A stretch of 64,000 nucleotides of DNA from Lysinibacillus sp. B2A1. Lineage in GTDB: Bacteria; Bacillota; Bacilli; Bacillales_A; Planococcaceae. The DNA lies in contig CP027224.1 in assembly GCA_002973635.1 (NCBI GenBank), positions 5,134,001-5,198,000 on the forward strand, given 5' to 3'. This document shows positions 8,088 to 16,514 of the stretch, piece by piece. The notes under the pieces were generated by a model. It was not told the DNA's origin and searched no databases. It worked only from the letters and a program-made list of their open reading frames with translations. The position numbers and the translations under genes are program-made. The stretch's first letter is position 1; every line of letters starts with the position of its first letter.

Positions 8088-8599
8088 ATGTTAGGTAAAT
8101 AGGAGCTCATTACTTGCCAATCCTTGAGCTTTTCCTCAAAAGTTTTAATATTTTTACCAGGTATAGGGCTAGTCGAGGGCATTTTTTGATACACACGATC
8201 ACCTAAAACTTCAAAACCAATATACCTTTTAAAAACATCAAAAGCCTTTGCTCCATTAAAAAGGACTAACTCAATATTAGGATAGTGCTCAAAAAGCCTT
8301 TGAAAATTATTCGGTTTTTCATTGCGAATGGCTGCATCTAAGCTTCCTTTACGTTCGCATGATGCTATTGTATCCCAAAGACCAATATGATTGCTCTTTA
8401 ACAATTGTAATCTTTGTTCATAGACATCTGGAATTGTTATCTCTAATACTTCCCCAATAATCGACCAAAAGTGATTGCGTGGGTTACCATAATATTGCTG
8501 CTTCTCTAATGATTGTTTACCAGGCATTGAGCCAACAATTAGCACCTTCGTTGACAAGTCAATAACAGGCGGTAATACATTTTTTAGTTCATCTGACAC
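8081..8599 (-). CDS. DNA-deoxyinosine/uracil glycosylase (UDG superfamily)
   Basis: The 172-residue protein carries the UDG-fold motif 1 in GSMPGKQSLEKQQYYGNPRN and the conserved HFW that follows, the internal LWDTIASCERKGSLDAAIRN block, and a motif-2-like MPSTSPIP. This pattern is that of the hypoxanthine-DNA glycosylase (family 6) branch, which removes deaminated bases to start base-excision repair. The start is GTG at 8599, eight bases after AAGGAG; a longer in-frame start at 8644 would overlap the upstream protease gene and lacks a site. It forms a likely operon with the DUF2268 gene 19 bp upstream. The choice between hypoxanthine and uracil as substrate is by family resemblance only. Confidence 0.8.
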   Translation of the reverse strand: MSDELKNVLPPVIDLSTKVLIVGSMPGKQSLEKQQYYGNPRNHFWSIIGEVLEITIPDVYEQRLQLLKSNHIGLWDTIASCERKGSLDAAIRNEKPNNFQRLFEHYPNIELVLFNGAKAFDVFKRYIGFEVLGDRVYQKMPSTSPIPGKNIKTFEEKLKDWQVMSSYLPNIK

Positions 8600-8618
8600 G
8601 TCAATCACTCCTTTTTTC

Positions 8619-9413
8619 TTATTGTAACGGAAAATCAGAGCCAATAAGGATCTCTTTCGAATCTTTTAAATGAAGTTTGCCTGATGAATAATTTTTTATA
8701 TACGTCCTTACAATTTCATAGCCAATACAATATCCAATCCATTGAGGTAGCTTTCCACCATATAAAAATTCCGCATGATGTGCTAATCCTTGACTATCCA
8801 TCTGAGACAAAAAATACTTTTTCCATATTTCTAGCATCTTTTCCATCGAGTAATACTTCAGCCATGGGGCTAACCATTCATCTCCATAAATTTCTTCTAC
8901 TGCACACTCTGCCAAGCCTTCTAAAATTAATGAATCCAACAAGCTCACTTCGTTTAAAGATTTATTTAAATAATGCAGACGACAAACATGATTGTATTCA
9001 TGTGCAAATAATGCACATAGTTCCTGTTTTTTAAGATCCCCAACAAATAAAAATATAGCATTAGGATAGGCTGCGCCATTTTTATTGGTCATTGTTTGTT
9101 CCAATGTTATAGGAAATATATAGATGGGTATATTGGGACCATTCCATTTTTCTTTTAAGTAGTTAAATTCTTCTTGCACAACTAGCCAAACATTTTGACC
9201 TTCTAACTTTTGAATAGCTATGTTTTCATGCGGCAAATATAGCCCCTGCTGCTGCAATTCAAATTGTATTTCTTCTGGATTTCCATCATTAAAGATCTCT
9301 ATTAAACGATTACAAATGATAGTGCGCTGTAATTCATAAAGATTCCGCTTAGGCATAAGCTTTTCAATCTCCATAATTTCATGTAACCACTCATTTGTTG
9401 GTATAACTGACAT
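8619..9413 (-). CDS. DUF2268 predicted zinc protease
   Basis: The protein has a zincin motif HEYNH (HExxH) followed by a downstream glutamate in EGLAECAVEE, the arrangement of DUF2268 putative zinc-dependent proteases. No signal peptide is seen, so it should act in the cytoplasm. The N-terminal 100 residues are helical, with no recognised domain. ATG 9413 is preceded by TTGGGGGTG; a GTG two codons earlier is possible. In B. subtilis relatives such proteins have no proven substrate. Co-transcribed with the DNA glycosylase, but no functional link is evident. Confidence 0.8.
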   Translation of the reverse strand: MSVIPTNEWLHEIMEIEKLMPKRNLYELQRTIICNRLIEIFNDGNPEEIQFELQQQGLYLPHENIAIQKLEGQNVWLVVQEEFNYLKEKWNGPNIPIYIFPITLEQTMTNKNGAAYPNAIFLFVGDLKKQELCALFAHEYNHVCRLHYLNKSLNEVSLLDSLILEGLAECAVEEIYGDEWLAPWLKYYSMEKMLEIWKKYFLSQMDSQGLAHHAEFLYGGKLPQWIGYCIGYEIVRTYIKNYSSGKLHLKDSKEILIGSDFPLQ

Positions 9414-9521
9414 TCTCACACCCCCAACTATAGTTTATGTATCCAATAGACAATCGGCTAATGATGGGTAAAGGAGGCAGCATATATTATCTTGTAAGGA
9501 AGCCGAAAGGAGGGATAATTT

Positions 9522-9782
9522 GTGAATCCAGCTGATACTTATAATCTTTGCTGTCAATATCAAGGGAAACGTGTAAAAATTACAGAATCATCCGGAAAAG
9601 TACATTATGGAGAAATATCTAGAGTAGATAGAAGACAGGTATGGATTCTACCTGATAGACGATTTGGTGGTTATGGTTTAGGTTTCTGGGGTTGGAGTTT
9701 TAGAGGAGCAGCAGCCTTCGGTGTTGGCATCGCATTTGGAACAATTGTTGGGATTGCACTTGCACCACTACTATTTTGGTAA
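9522..9782 (+). CDS. Small conserved protein with one C-terminal TM helix
   Basis: An 86-residue protein starting at GTG 9522 behind AAAGGAGGGATAATTT. Residues 1-48 form a small basic, SH3/Sm-like beta domain (QYQGKRVKITESSGKVHYGE), and residues 49-86 are Gly/Phe/Trp-rich, ending in a glycine-zipper-like membrane helix (AFGVGIAFGTIVGIALAPLL). This resembles hypothetical small Bacillus proteins. No function can be given. Confidence 0.7.
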   Translation: MNPADTYNLCCQYQGKRVKITESSGKVHYGEISRVDRRQVWILPDRRFGGYGLGFWGWSFRGAAAFGVGIAFGTIVGIALAPLLFW

Positions 9783-9799
9783 TTTAATTATATAGAAGA

Positions 9800-9840
9800 G
9801 AAATAAGCCATATCAAACAATTGTTGAAATGGCTTATTTC
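9800..9840. terminator. Bidirectional terminator
   Basis: Arms GAAATAAGCCAT (9800-9811) and ATGGCTTATTTC (9829-9840) are perfectly complementary and sit between two convergent stop codons. Confidence 0.8.
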
Positions 9841-9842
9841 TA

Positions 9843-10580
9843 TTATTGCACTTGCTCTTTTTGCTGTTTGCTTTCTATCAGCTCGGATATCGTGACAAAT
9901 GTATAACCCTGCTTTTTCAGCACTGGCAATATTTCTTCCAGCGCTTTAATGGTTTGACTGCGATCGCCGCCTCCATCATGGAATAAAATAACATCACCGG
10001 GCTTTGATCCCTTCAGCACCTTTTGTGTAATTTTCTTTACACCTGGCTGCTTCCAATCCTGAGTATCCTGATGCCAAGACCACATAACAACTTTGTATCC
10101 ATCCTTAACAGCGGCATTAATCATTGAATCATTATAGTTACCACCTACAGGACGGAATAAAGCCGGGGAAAATCCAGTTATGCTATAAATTATTTCCTTT
10201 GTCTGACGCAGTTCCTTCTGCAATTCAGCTACAGAAACTTTAAACGGATGTGAAAACGTATGATTGGCTAACTCATGTCCTTCAGAATAAGATCTTAAAA
10301 CAACCTCTGGATATTTTTCTGCATTTTTTCCAATAATAAAAAAGGTAGCCTTTGCATCATACTTTGCCAATAAATCTAAAATAGCTGCTGTATACTTAGG
10401 ATGTGGTCCATCGTCAAAGGTGAGGGCAATTATTTTGTCTTCTGTATTGATATCCCACACAACTTCCCCTGTCTCCTCATAGTAGGGACGACCTTTATCC
10501 GCATACGTTATGAGCTCTGTAGAACATACCGATATGATAAAAAAACAAATGCTTAAAATCATTACATATTTACGCGTCAT
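9843..10580 (-). CDS. Polysaccharide deacetylase (CE4 NodB domain)
   Basis: About 245 residues: N-terminal signal/anchor helix (MILSICFFIISVCSTELI), then a complete NodB domain from residue about 45. Motif 1 is TFDDGPH (catalytic Asp and metal Asp), motif 2 is HTFSHP (metal His pair), motif 3 RPVGGNYND, motif 4 in MWSWHQDTQDW and motif 5 ILFHDGGGDR. It should deacetylate N-acetylglucosamine or N-acetylmuramic residues in peptidoglycan or another polymer outside the membrane, as do PdaA/YlxY-type Bacillus enzymes. ATG 10580 follows GGGAGGTGATGCT; the longer TTG start at 10595 would place the ribosome site inside the gene. It is monocistronic. Confidence 0.9.
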   Translation of the reverse strand: MTRKYVMILSICFFIISVCSTELITYADKGRPYYEETGEVVWDINTEDKIIALTFDDGPHPKYTAAILDLLAKYDAKATFFIIGKNAEKYPEVVLRSYSEGHELANHTFSHPFKVSVAELQKELRQTKEIIYSITGFSPALFRPVGGNYNDSMINAAVKDGYKVVMWSWHQDTQDWKQPGVKKITQKVLKGSKPGDVILFHDGGGDRSQTIKALEEILPVLKKQGYTFVTISELIESKQQKEQVQ

Positions 10581-10837
10581 AGCATCACCTCCCAAGTCAC
10601 ATTCACATTACTCCGTCAACTTACTATTTACGAATTACAATGAATTATACTTGTGAAGGATTGGCGGTTTTCGCCTTTAATTATTACTATAATCTTCTTT
10701 TAATCGCTGTTAGAATTATTGTTAATTGACAATAAAATCATCCTAATTTAAGTTTGTTTAACAAAAAAAGCCTAAAATACTAATAAACTAATTAATTCAA
10801 GTATGAAAAGAGTTGATTCTTTTCTAAATTATTTCCC

Positions 10838-11710
10838 TTAAATGTATTTTATCTTGTCAGGATTCACCATATAATAGATGGCTTCAATTTGTCCATGTGC
10901 TATTTTAAATCCTATAATAGCCTGAATACTGTTATTTAATTTTAAGGCTAAGCCAGCTGCTCCATTGATATTCATCATATCGAATTGATAATTACTATCC
11001 TCAAATTTACGGGTTAGAGCAAATAATAAACGGGAAACCCTTTCACGACCGTAAATAGGATGTAGTGCAGCTGTAGCTTTTCCTCCCCCATCAGCATAAT
11101 AAATAACATCCTCCTTTAAAATATGAACAAGCTGCTCCATCTTCCCTTGCTGAAAAGCAGCAACAAAATCCGAAACTGTTTTTTCTATTTCTAACTTGTT
11201 TGAAACAACACAGTTTTTATTCGCTAATTCTGGCAGCCTTCTTTTAATTCTACTTAAAATTTTCCTGCAATTTATCTCATTTTTTTGTACAATATCAGCT
11301 ACTGTCGAATAATCATATTCGAATACTTCACGCAAAATAAAAATAGCTCTTTCAATTGGATTTAACTCCTCAAACAACATCATAATTGCCAATGAAATAC
11401 TAGTATCTTGTAGAATACTAAACAATGGATCTTCTTCATGCATTGCTAATGGTTCTGGAAGCCAAGTTCCCGTATATAGTTCTCTCTTCTTCCTTGAAGA
11501 TTTTAATAAATCCAAGCAACGATTAGTCACCATTTTGCAAAGCAAGGCTTTCATATTGTCCGTATTTTTGACTTCCATTTTTCCAAGCTGAGTAAATACA
11601 TCCTGTACAATGTCTTCAGCATCTGATGCACTACCAGTCATGCGATAGGAAATTGAAAATAACAGTGATTTATGCTCTTTATAAAGTACACTAATTTGCC
11701 CATTGTCCAT
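10838..11710 (-). CDS. ECF41-type RNA polymerase sigma factor with SnoaL-like C-terminal domain
   Basis: A 290-residue sigma factor. Region 2 (YRMTGSASDAEDIVQDVFTQ) and region 4 (FILREVFEYDYSTVADIVQK) fit ECF sigma factors. The extra C-terminal domain of about 110 residues is NTF2/SnoaL-like. The linker motif WLPEP, the motif DGGGK and the terminal NPDK are the hallmarks of the ECF41 group (SigJ-like). In that group the C-terminal domain regulates activity in place of a separate anti-sigma factor. It lies 14 bp downstream of the oxidoreductase gene, and an ECF41-type promoter is found upstream of the pair, implying autoregulation. The inducing signal is unknown. Confidence 0.9.
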   Translation of the reverse strand: MDNGQISVLYKEHKSLLFSISYRMTGSASDAEDIVQDVFTQLGKMEVKNTDNMKALLCKMVTNRCLDLLKSSRKKRELYTGTWLPEPLAMHEEDPLFSILQDTSISLAIMMLFEELNPIERAIFILREVFEYDYSTVADIVQKNEINCRKILSRIKRRLPELANKNCVVSNKLEIEKTVSDFVAAFQQGKMEQLVHILKEDVIYYADGGGKATAALHPIYGRERVSRLLFALTRKFEDSNYQFDMMNINGAAGLALKLNNSIQAIIGFKIAHGQIEAIYYMVNPDKIKYI

Positions 11711-11724
11711 AATTCACCCCGAAT

Positions 11725-12906
11725 TTATTTGTGAAGACTAGCTAAATCCCATGTATAATTTCTTATTCTAGCCCCTAATTTTCCAGTGACCGTGAAATCA
11801 AGTCCCCATTTTTGAGTCCACATAAAACCACTATTTGGTCCTAAGCTAATACAGAAAAACTTTACAGGATAGGATTCATGCAATATCACTAATGGTACTC
11901 CATTAATGGCAGCCTTTAATATTTTACTTAATCTTGTTGCTTGTGGAATGGCTTCTTTACAGGTCATACCATCAGGCTGATTATTTTTATGGTCTACTAT
12001 GAGAGCACAATCACCGATGGAATAGATATGAGGTTCATTTTTCACCTGATAGGAATGATTTACAATAATTTTATGTTGTTCAGTTAAAGGTAAATCCAAT
12101 TTTTGAATTACCGGATTTGCCTCAACTCCAGGATTAAAAATACAAGTTTCTACAGCATAGTTTTGACCATCTGAGGTAAACAATTGACCATCTTTCCAAT
12201 AGGATACCCTTGTTTTATGTTTGACCGTTACACCATGTTTATTTAGTTGATTGATTAGCTTTTCGCTTACTTTTGCTGGCGCATCTGGCAAAAGACGATC
12301 CTTTGTATCAAATAGGAGGACCTCTACTGAACTCGATTGAACTCCTACTTCCTCCAATTTTTCCTTAGACCATACGGCAATTTCAGCGGCAGTTTCAATA
12401 CCTGCGATTCCACCACCTACAACAGCTATCTTAAATAAACGTTGATCTTGCTCAGATTTCCCTAATGCCTGAAATGATTTCATACCTGCTACTAAATCTT
12501 CTTTAATCTTTAAGGCGCTGTGTCCATCTTTCAAGGTAATCCCACCAATTTCTTCAGGAATCGATCGAATAATACTGCCAAATGCTAACACAAGATAATC
12601 ATATGAGACATTGATAGTTTTTTCATTCTCCACCTTAATTATTAGTTGCTGTTTGCGCTTATTTAATGTTAATGCTTCTCCTCGAATAAATTCTATTCCA
12701 TCCTGACAATACTCACTAAATGGCACTTTCAAATTAATATCCCTAATCGCAGCACGAACAAGTAAGACCTTTTTAAAATGATAACTATTTTTATCAATTA
12801 AAAGAACTCTTACTGATTTTCCGATTTGACCTTGGAATTCTTTTTTTAGCCCCTCTAGCAAATTTATTCCTGCGTAACCTCCACCAATAATAACTATGTT
12901 CTTCAT
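11725..12906 (-). CDS. FAD/NAD(P)-dependent oxidoreductase (NDH-2-like)
   Basis: Two Rossmann motifs are visible: GGGYAGI near the N-terminus for FAD and VVGGGIAGIETAAEI in the middle for NAD(P)H. YSIGDCALI is the conserved C-terminal FAD-binding block. The family is pyridine-nucleotide disulphide oxidoreductase, closest in layout to type II NADH dehydrogenase or AIF-like proteins. No CxxxxC redox pair or clear membrane anchor is seen. ATG 12906 or 12909 follows AAGGAGG. A longer frame reaching 12969 is ruled out by the ECF41 promoter inside it. It is the first gene of an operon with the ECF41 sigma factor; such sigma factors commonly neighbour oxidoreductases or carboxymuconolactone decarboxylases. 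Confidence 0.85.
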   Translation of the reverse strand: MKNIVIIGGGYAGINLLEGLKKEFQGQIGKSVRVLLIDKNSYHFKKVLLVRAAIRDINLKVPFSEYCQDGIEFIRGEALTLNKRKQQLIIKVENEKTINVSYDYLVLAFGSIIRSIPEEIGGITLKDGHSALKIKEDLVAGMKSFQALGKSEQDQRLFKIAVVGGGIAGIETAAEIAVWSKEKLEEVGVQSSSVEVLLFDTKDRLLPDAPAKVSEKLINQLNKHGVTVKHKTRVSYWKDGQLFTSDGQNYAVETCIFNPGVEANPVIQKLDLPLTEQHKIIVNHSYQVKNEPHIYSIGDCALIVDHKNNQPDGMTCKEAIPQATRLSKILKAAINGVPLVILHESYPVKFFCISLGPNSGFMWTQKWGLDFTVTGKLGARIRNYTWDLASLHK

Positions 12907-12929
12907 CATAACTCCTCCTTTTCCCTTAA

Positions 12930-12956
12930 AACGATTACATCGCCTCCGTTGTGACA
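12930..12956 (-). promoter_or_regulatory. ECF41-type promoter of the oxidoreductase-sigma operon
   Basis: On the minus strand, TGTCACA (12956-12950), exactly 16 bases, then CGTT (12933-12930) matches the described ECF41 pattern TGTCACA-N16-CGTC except for the last base. The ribosome site AAGGAGG begins ten bases further on, so the leader is very short. Confidence 0.75.
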
Positions 12957-13082
12957 TCATTTTCAACATTTCTTATCATTGATGAAATAAAATACACTAT
13001 GACCTAATCGTATTTTTTATTGAAAATGTCGAACACCTTCTTAGCTCCTGCCATATGTATATAGAGAAAAGGAGTGATTTTG

Positions 13083-13385
13083 ATGGTGACAATAGAGCCT
13101 ATAATGATTAAGGGGCATTTTTTCACTGCGGTGGTTGTTCAATTACCCAAAACAACACTACTAACGGTTTCAAATAATACAGGCTATATTATGTGCGGGG
13201 CATTGGATGTCGGTTTGTTAAATGACCGCCTAGCTGATCGAAAAATTATTGCTGGGCGAGCTGTTGGTGTAAAAACAATCGATGAATTATTGACTGCTCC
13301 CCTAGAATCCGTGACCTATGAGGCACAACAGTTGGGCATTACAGAAGGAATGTCTGGTGTTGAAGCTTTATTAAAAATGATCTAA
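13083..13385 (+). CDS. yunC: DUF1805 protein YunC
   Basis: This is a 100-residue protein with the DUF1805 pattern seen in B. subtilis YunC: HFFTAVVVQLPKTTLL, GYIMCGALDVGLLNDRLADR, and the diagnostic AGRAVGVKTIDELL. It folds as a small alpha/beta protein of unknown biochemical role. ATG 13083 lies eight bases after AAAAGGAG; a GTG nine bases upstream is part of the ribosome site. It is divergent from the ECF41 operon and probably monocistronic. Confidence 0.9.
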   Translation: MVTIEPIMIKGHFFTAVVVQLPKTTLLTVSNNTGYIMCGALDVGLLNDRLADRKIIAGRAVGVKTIDELLTAPLESVTYEAQQLGITEGMSGVEALLKMI

Positions 13386-13640
13386 AGCTTTCATTTAAAC
13401 CCCAGCGTAATTGCGTCCAGATTTTTTTGAGCTCGCTTGAAAAGCTCTTCTTTAAAATCCGTAACAGGCGTTTGTATAATCGCCACCAAAAGAAGTGGAA
13501 GTATTCTGACGCTGCGCTGTCGCACAGTAAAGATCTTCTGAATCAAAATAAGCAAAGCGTCAGTGCATAGCTCAACTAGACGCTTTTTTAGCTGATGTCA
13601 TATTTTTGTATAACATAGCCACGCCTTCCCTATACTTTAG
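13386..13640. other. Intergenic region with weak repeats
   Basis: About 250 bases hold no supported gene. A GAGCT-based small hairpin (13430-13448) and several GCGT/GACGC segments are present, and the sequence GCGTAATTGCGTCC is reminiscent of dispersed repeats. The terminator at 13554-13589 closes it. Confidence 0.4.
13554..13589 (+). terminator. Terminator upstream of yjdF
   Basis: Arms AAAGCGTC (13554-13561) and GACGCTTT (13579-13586) are followed by a T run on the plus strand. Confidence 0.65.
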
Positions 13641-13654
13641 GCAAAGGAGTGTGC

Positions 13655-14281
13655 ATGATGGATAAAGATAGGAAAATACATGTCATTTTATTATTAATCG
13701 TCATCATTATTTTTCTGTGGTCTGTAATAAAGCCAGCCTCCTATTTGGATTGGCTTGCAGAGGTAAGTCCTGCCGTTGTAGCAATTATCTTTGTTACTAT
13801 CATCTATACTAAATTCCGCTTTACAACTTTTTCTTATTGTATTATCGCTTTTTTATCCATTTTAACGTTTATTGGTGGTCACTATACCTATTCAGAGGTC
13901 CCTCTTTTTAATTGGATTAAAGAAGAATTCCATTTACAGCGAAATAACTATGATCGCTTTGGTCATTTCTTTAAAGGTTTAATGGCGATCGTTATAAGGG
14001 AAATATTAATAAGAAAGACACCATTAACAAAGGGCGCTTGGTTAACGGGCATTACAATTAGTATAATGCTTGCTATTGCAGCTATCTATGAAATCATTGA
14101 ATGGTTAAGCACAAAAATCTCCAAAGGTAGTAAAGGATCGAAAGATTTTTTGGGAATGCAAGGCGATCGCTGGGATGCACAATGGGACATGTTTTTAGCC
14201 CTTATTGGCACACTTTTAACATTGCTGCTATTAACCAAGTTACATGATAAATTATTAAAAAACCTGAAAAATAAAGGATAG
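13655..14281 (+). CDS. yjdF: DUF2238 integral membrane protein, YjdF-like
   Basis: About 209 residues with six hydrophobic helices. The family marker is the polar core NNYDRFGHFFKGL, then IYEIIEWL and GDRWDAQWDMFLALIG, which put conserved Asp, Arg, His and Glu residues inside the membrane domain (DUF2238, B. subtilis YjdF). Function is unproven. ATG 13655 (or 13658) follows AAAGGAG. The next gene (SIMPL) starts 43 bp downstream in the same direction, so the two may be co-transcribed. Confidence 0.85.
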   Translation: MMDKDRKIHVILLLIVIIIFLWSVIKPASYLDWLAEVSPAVVAIIFVTIIYTKFRFTTFSYCIIAFLSILTFIGGHYTYSEVPLFNWIKEEFHLQRNNYDRFGHFFKGLMAIVIREILIRKTPLTKGAWLTGITISIMLAIAAIYEIIEWLSTKISKGSKGSKDFLGMQGDRWDAQWDMFLALIGTLLTLLLLTKLHDKLLKNLKNKG

Positions 14282-14324
14282 TAGGTAGCATAGTTAGTAT
14301 GAGCCTTTAGAAAGGTGGTTTTCG

Positions 14325-14975
14325 ATGTATTATTCAACTAGTAGTCAGCAAGTTCCTTATGCACAGCGTGTCATCATTGTGAATGGTCATGGAAGAGTAA
14401 TGGCAAAGGCAAGCTATGCACAGCTTCAAGTTGAAGTAAATACGCGAGGGAAAAATGTACAGGATGCACAGAAGGAAAATGCGATAATAATGAATCGTGT
14501 CATGCAATCTCTGTTAACACTTCAAATCCCAAGAGAATATATTCAAACAACAGGCTACACGATTTCTCCTCTTTATGATTTTGAGAATGGTAAACAAGTT
14601 TTTAATGGCTACGAAATAACCAATACCATTACAGTAAAGGTGACTGACACAAATCAAGTTGGTGCCGTTATTGACACAGCTGTACAAAATGGTGCAAATC
14701 GTATTTCCTCCATTCAATTTAACATAGCCGATGCGGATGCCTATTACCAGCAAGCACTTACTTTAGCTCTCCATAATGCCCAACTGAAAGCTAAAACAAT
14801 TGCAGAAGCGATGCATTTACCTTTACAGCTCCAGCCAATTGAAATTGTTGAGGAACATGAAGGTAGCCCCGTCCTCTATAAATCCATGGCGATGTCCGAT
14901 TCAACAATAGCTACACCGATTGAACAGGGGCAAATGGCGATTAATGCAACTGTTCGAGTGAAATTTCTATATTAA
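14325..14975 (+). CDS. SIMPL (DUF541) domain protein
   Basis: A 216-residue protein with the DUF541/SIMPL pattern: VNGHGRVMAKASYAQLQVEV at the start, IPREYIQTTGYTISPLYD, NGYEITNTITVKVTD, and a helical GANRISSIQFNIADADAYYQ segment. No signal peptide is present; the N-terminus is short and polar, so it may be cytoplasmic or leave the cell by a non-classical route. Relatives include Brucella BP26 and B. subtilis YtnA-region homologues, with no agreed function. The ribosome site AAAGGTGG precedes the ATG. Confidence 0.85.
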   Translation: MYYSTSSQQVPYAQRVIIVNGHGRVMAKASYAQLQVEVNTRGKNVQDAQKENAIIMNRVMQSLLTLQIPREYIQTTGYTISPLYDFENGKQVFNGYEITNTITVKVTDTNQVGAVIDTAVQNGANRISSIQFNIADADAYYQQALTLALHNAQLKAKTIAEAMHLPLQLQPIEIVEEHEGSPVLYKSMAMSDSTIATPIEQGQMAINATVRVKFLY

Positions 14976-14981
14976 TGACAA

Positions 14982-15014
14982 GAGCTTTCTGCCTTTTTGA
15001 ATTGCAGAAAGCTC
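14982..15014. terminator. Terminator between convergent genes
   Basis: Perfect 11-bp arms GAGCTTTCTGC (14982-14992) and GCAGAAAGCTC (15004-15014). Confidence 0.8.
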
Positions 15015-15026
15015 CTTAAAAACAAT

Positions 15027-15674
15027 TTAAAAATCAAATGTATTTTTCTCTAGGCAAACTATATCATCCGACGTTTTAACGATAATATCAAAATGCTGAC
15101 TATATGAATGCATAAACACTTCATATTGAATACGTCGTTCCTTATGAGACTTCCTTAAATAATCAATATTTGTTCCCCTTTCAAGTACATCTCGACCTGA
15201 TCTTCTCATTAATTCCGTATCACCATCTGTATAAAAATAAATTTTCAAATCAAATAATTCTGGACTAATAAATGCCACACTCATTCCCTCTACAATCGTT
15301 ACTTTTGCTTTTGAAGAAATTAGCTCACTTTTCATATAATGTGTATTTATGGTCAATAAATCTAGACCTTCTCTAACCATTTGAACATCTCTTTCCAAGG
15401 AAGGCAAATGATGTGCCGCTGGATGACAAGCAGTCATTTTAAAGTGACGATGTTCGTTTTGATATGTATAGCTGATAATTGTTTGCATACGTATTTCCGA
15501 ACTAATAATATAAGGGTCTGTATTGATATAATTCGTTTCATCCTGATTCAGTAGATGTATAAGTCTATTGGCAAACGTAGTTTTTCCTGCTGCACCATGT
15601 CCAGAGATACCGATAACGATTGATTTATCTTCCTTTTTGATCCAAGTAACAATTTCTTGTAATAACCTATCCAT
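15027..15674 (-). CDS. Uridine-kinase-like P-loop kinase
   Basis: A 215-residue protein with Walker A GISGHGAAGKTTF and the uridine kinase/phosphoribulokinase-like layout, including an acceptor-region INTDPYI and the ribose-kinase segment VEGMSVAFISPELFDLKIYF. The substrate is likely a nucleoside or small hydroxyl compound but cannot be fixed. Its start (GGGAGGAAAAGT then ATG) overlaps the stop of the upstream phosphatase gene by 8 bp, so translation is probably coupled, and the pair forms a two-gene operon. Confidence 0.8.
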   Translation of the reverse strand: MDRLLQEIVTWIKKEDKSIVIGISGHGAAGKTTFANRLIHLLNQDETNYINTDPYIISSEIRMQTIISYTYQNEHRHFKMTACHPAAHHLPSLERDVQMVREGLDLLTINTHYMKSELISSKAKVTIVEGMSVAFISPELFDLKIYFYTDGDTELMRRSGRDVLERGTNIDYLRKSHKERRIQYEVFMHSYSQHFDIIVKTSDDIVCLEKNTFDF

Positions 15675-16224
15675 ACTTTTCCTCCCATTTCCAAATATGT
15701 TCTAGTGTCACTGTATTATTCTTTACAGCTAGCTGATAGACATCTGGATTACTTAGATTTTTCCAAAATTGAAAATCTACATCCTTTTGATAATTTTTTA
15801 ATAGTAAGGTAATAATGTTTCCATGGCTAACAATAATTGTATGATCAGCCTCATTTCTAAATATCTCCTCGACAACATTTACAATACGCCTCATTGCCTC
15901 CTCGCTGGACTCTCCACCCTCAAATCTTATTGCCATATCTATAAAGGTTGCTTGTAGCCTTTCATACCAATCTGTTAAATCTTTAGTGCTTAAAACCCGT
16001 TCTGCAAGGCGTTCATCAACTTCAATATCGATATTTTTCCTTGTACTAAGCGGCTCTATCGTTTGAATTGCTCGTAAAAAGGGACTTGCAATAATTCGCT
16101 TAATTTTTTTGTCAGCAAAAAAATCAGCTAGAACTTCTGCTTGCTGAAAGCCTTTTTCTGTTAAATGAGCATCTGATGATTGCCCTTGGGCTTCACAATG
16201 CCTGATTACATAGATATGTTTCAC
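15667..16224 (-). CDS. Histidine phosphatase family protein
   Basis: A 185-residue protein with the phosphoglycerate-mutase-like core: YVIRHCEAQG (RHC instead of the usual RHG, catalytic His kept), SPFLRAIQT for the second Arg, a glutamate in ERVLS, and the second catalytic His in IIVSHGNIITLLL. Members dephosphorylate small sugars or nucleotides. It starts at GTG 16224 behind CTAGGAGG. It is the first gene of an operon with a P-loop kinase, which suggests opposing or sequential steps on one small metabolite (inference). Confidence 0.85.
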   Translation of the reverse strand: MKHIYVIRHCEAQGQSSDAHLTEKGFQQAEVLADFFADKKIKRIIASPFLRAIQTIEPLSTRKNIDIEVDERLAERVLSTKDLTDWYERLQATFIDMAIRFEGGESSEEAMRRIVNVVEEIFRNEADHTIIVSHGNIITLLLKNYQKDVDFQFWKNLSNPDVYQLAVKNNTVTLEHIWKWEEKYG

Positions 16225-16468
16225 AATCCAATCCTCCTAGAGAAAATATGGAAAACCTTCATCCATATAACTTATCATAGTTTCCAATTTTCTAGAGGAT
16301 CTTTGTTACAAATTTTAGATACCAAATAATGGTAAGTCTTATTCATAAGTTCCCCAATCATTTTGTCTATTTATGTAAAAATAATACTATTTTTGTAAAA
16401 CATAAAGACAAATATGGTTAATTAAGGTAATATACTTGTGGGTTATAGAACGCATATATGAATTTAAT

Positions 16469-16482
16469 ACACATAAATGTGT
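16469..16482. promoter_or_regulatory. Palindrome upstream of the toxin gene
   Basis: ACACATAAATGTGT is a perfect 6-2-6 inverted repeat about 20 bases upstream of the toxin ribosome site. A TATACT box at about 16430 with GACAAA 18 bases before it is a possible promoter, so the palindrome would lie in the 5' leader or downstream operator position. No regulator gene is adjacent. Confidence 0.35.
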
Positions 16483-16514
16483 TTATATAACAACACAAAT
16501 TAGGAGGTAACATA

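Noticed and set aside
12907..12969. N-terminal extension of the FAD oxidoreductase
   Set aside because: It contains the ECF41 promoter and lacks a ribosome site.
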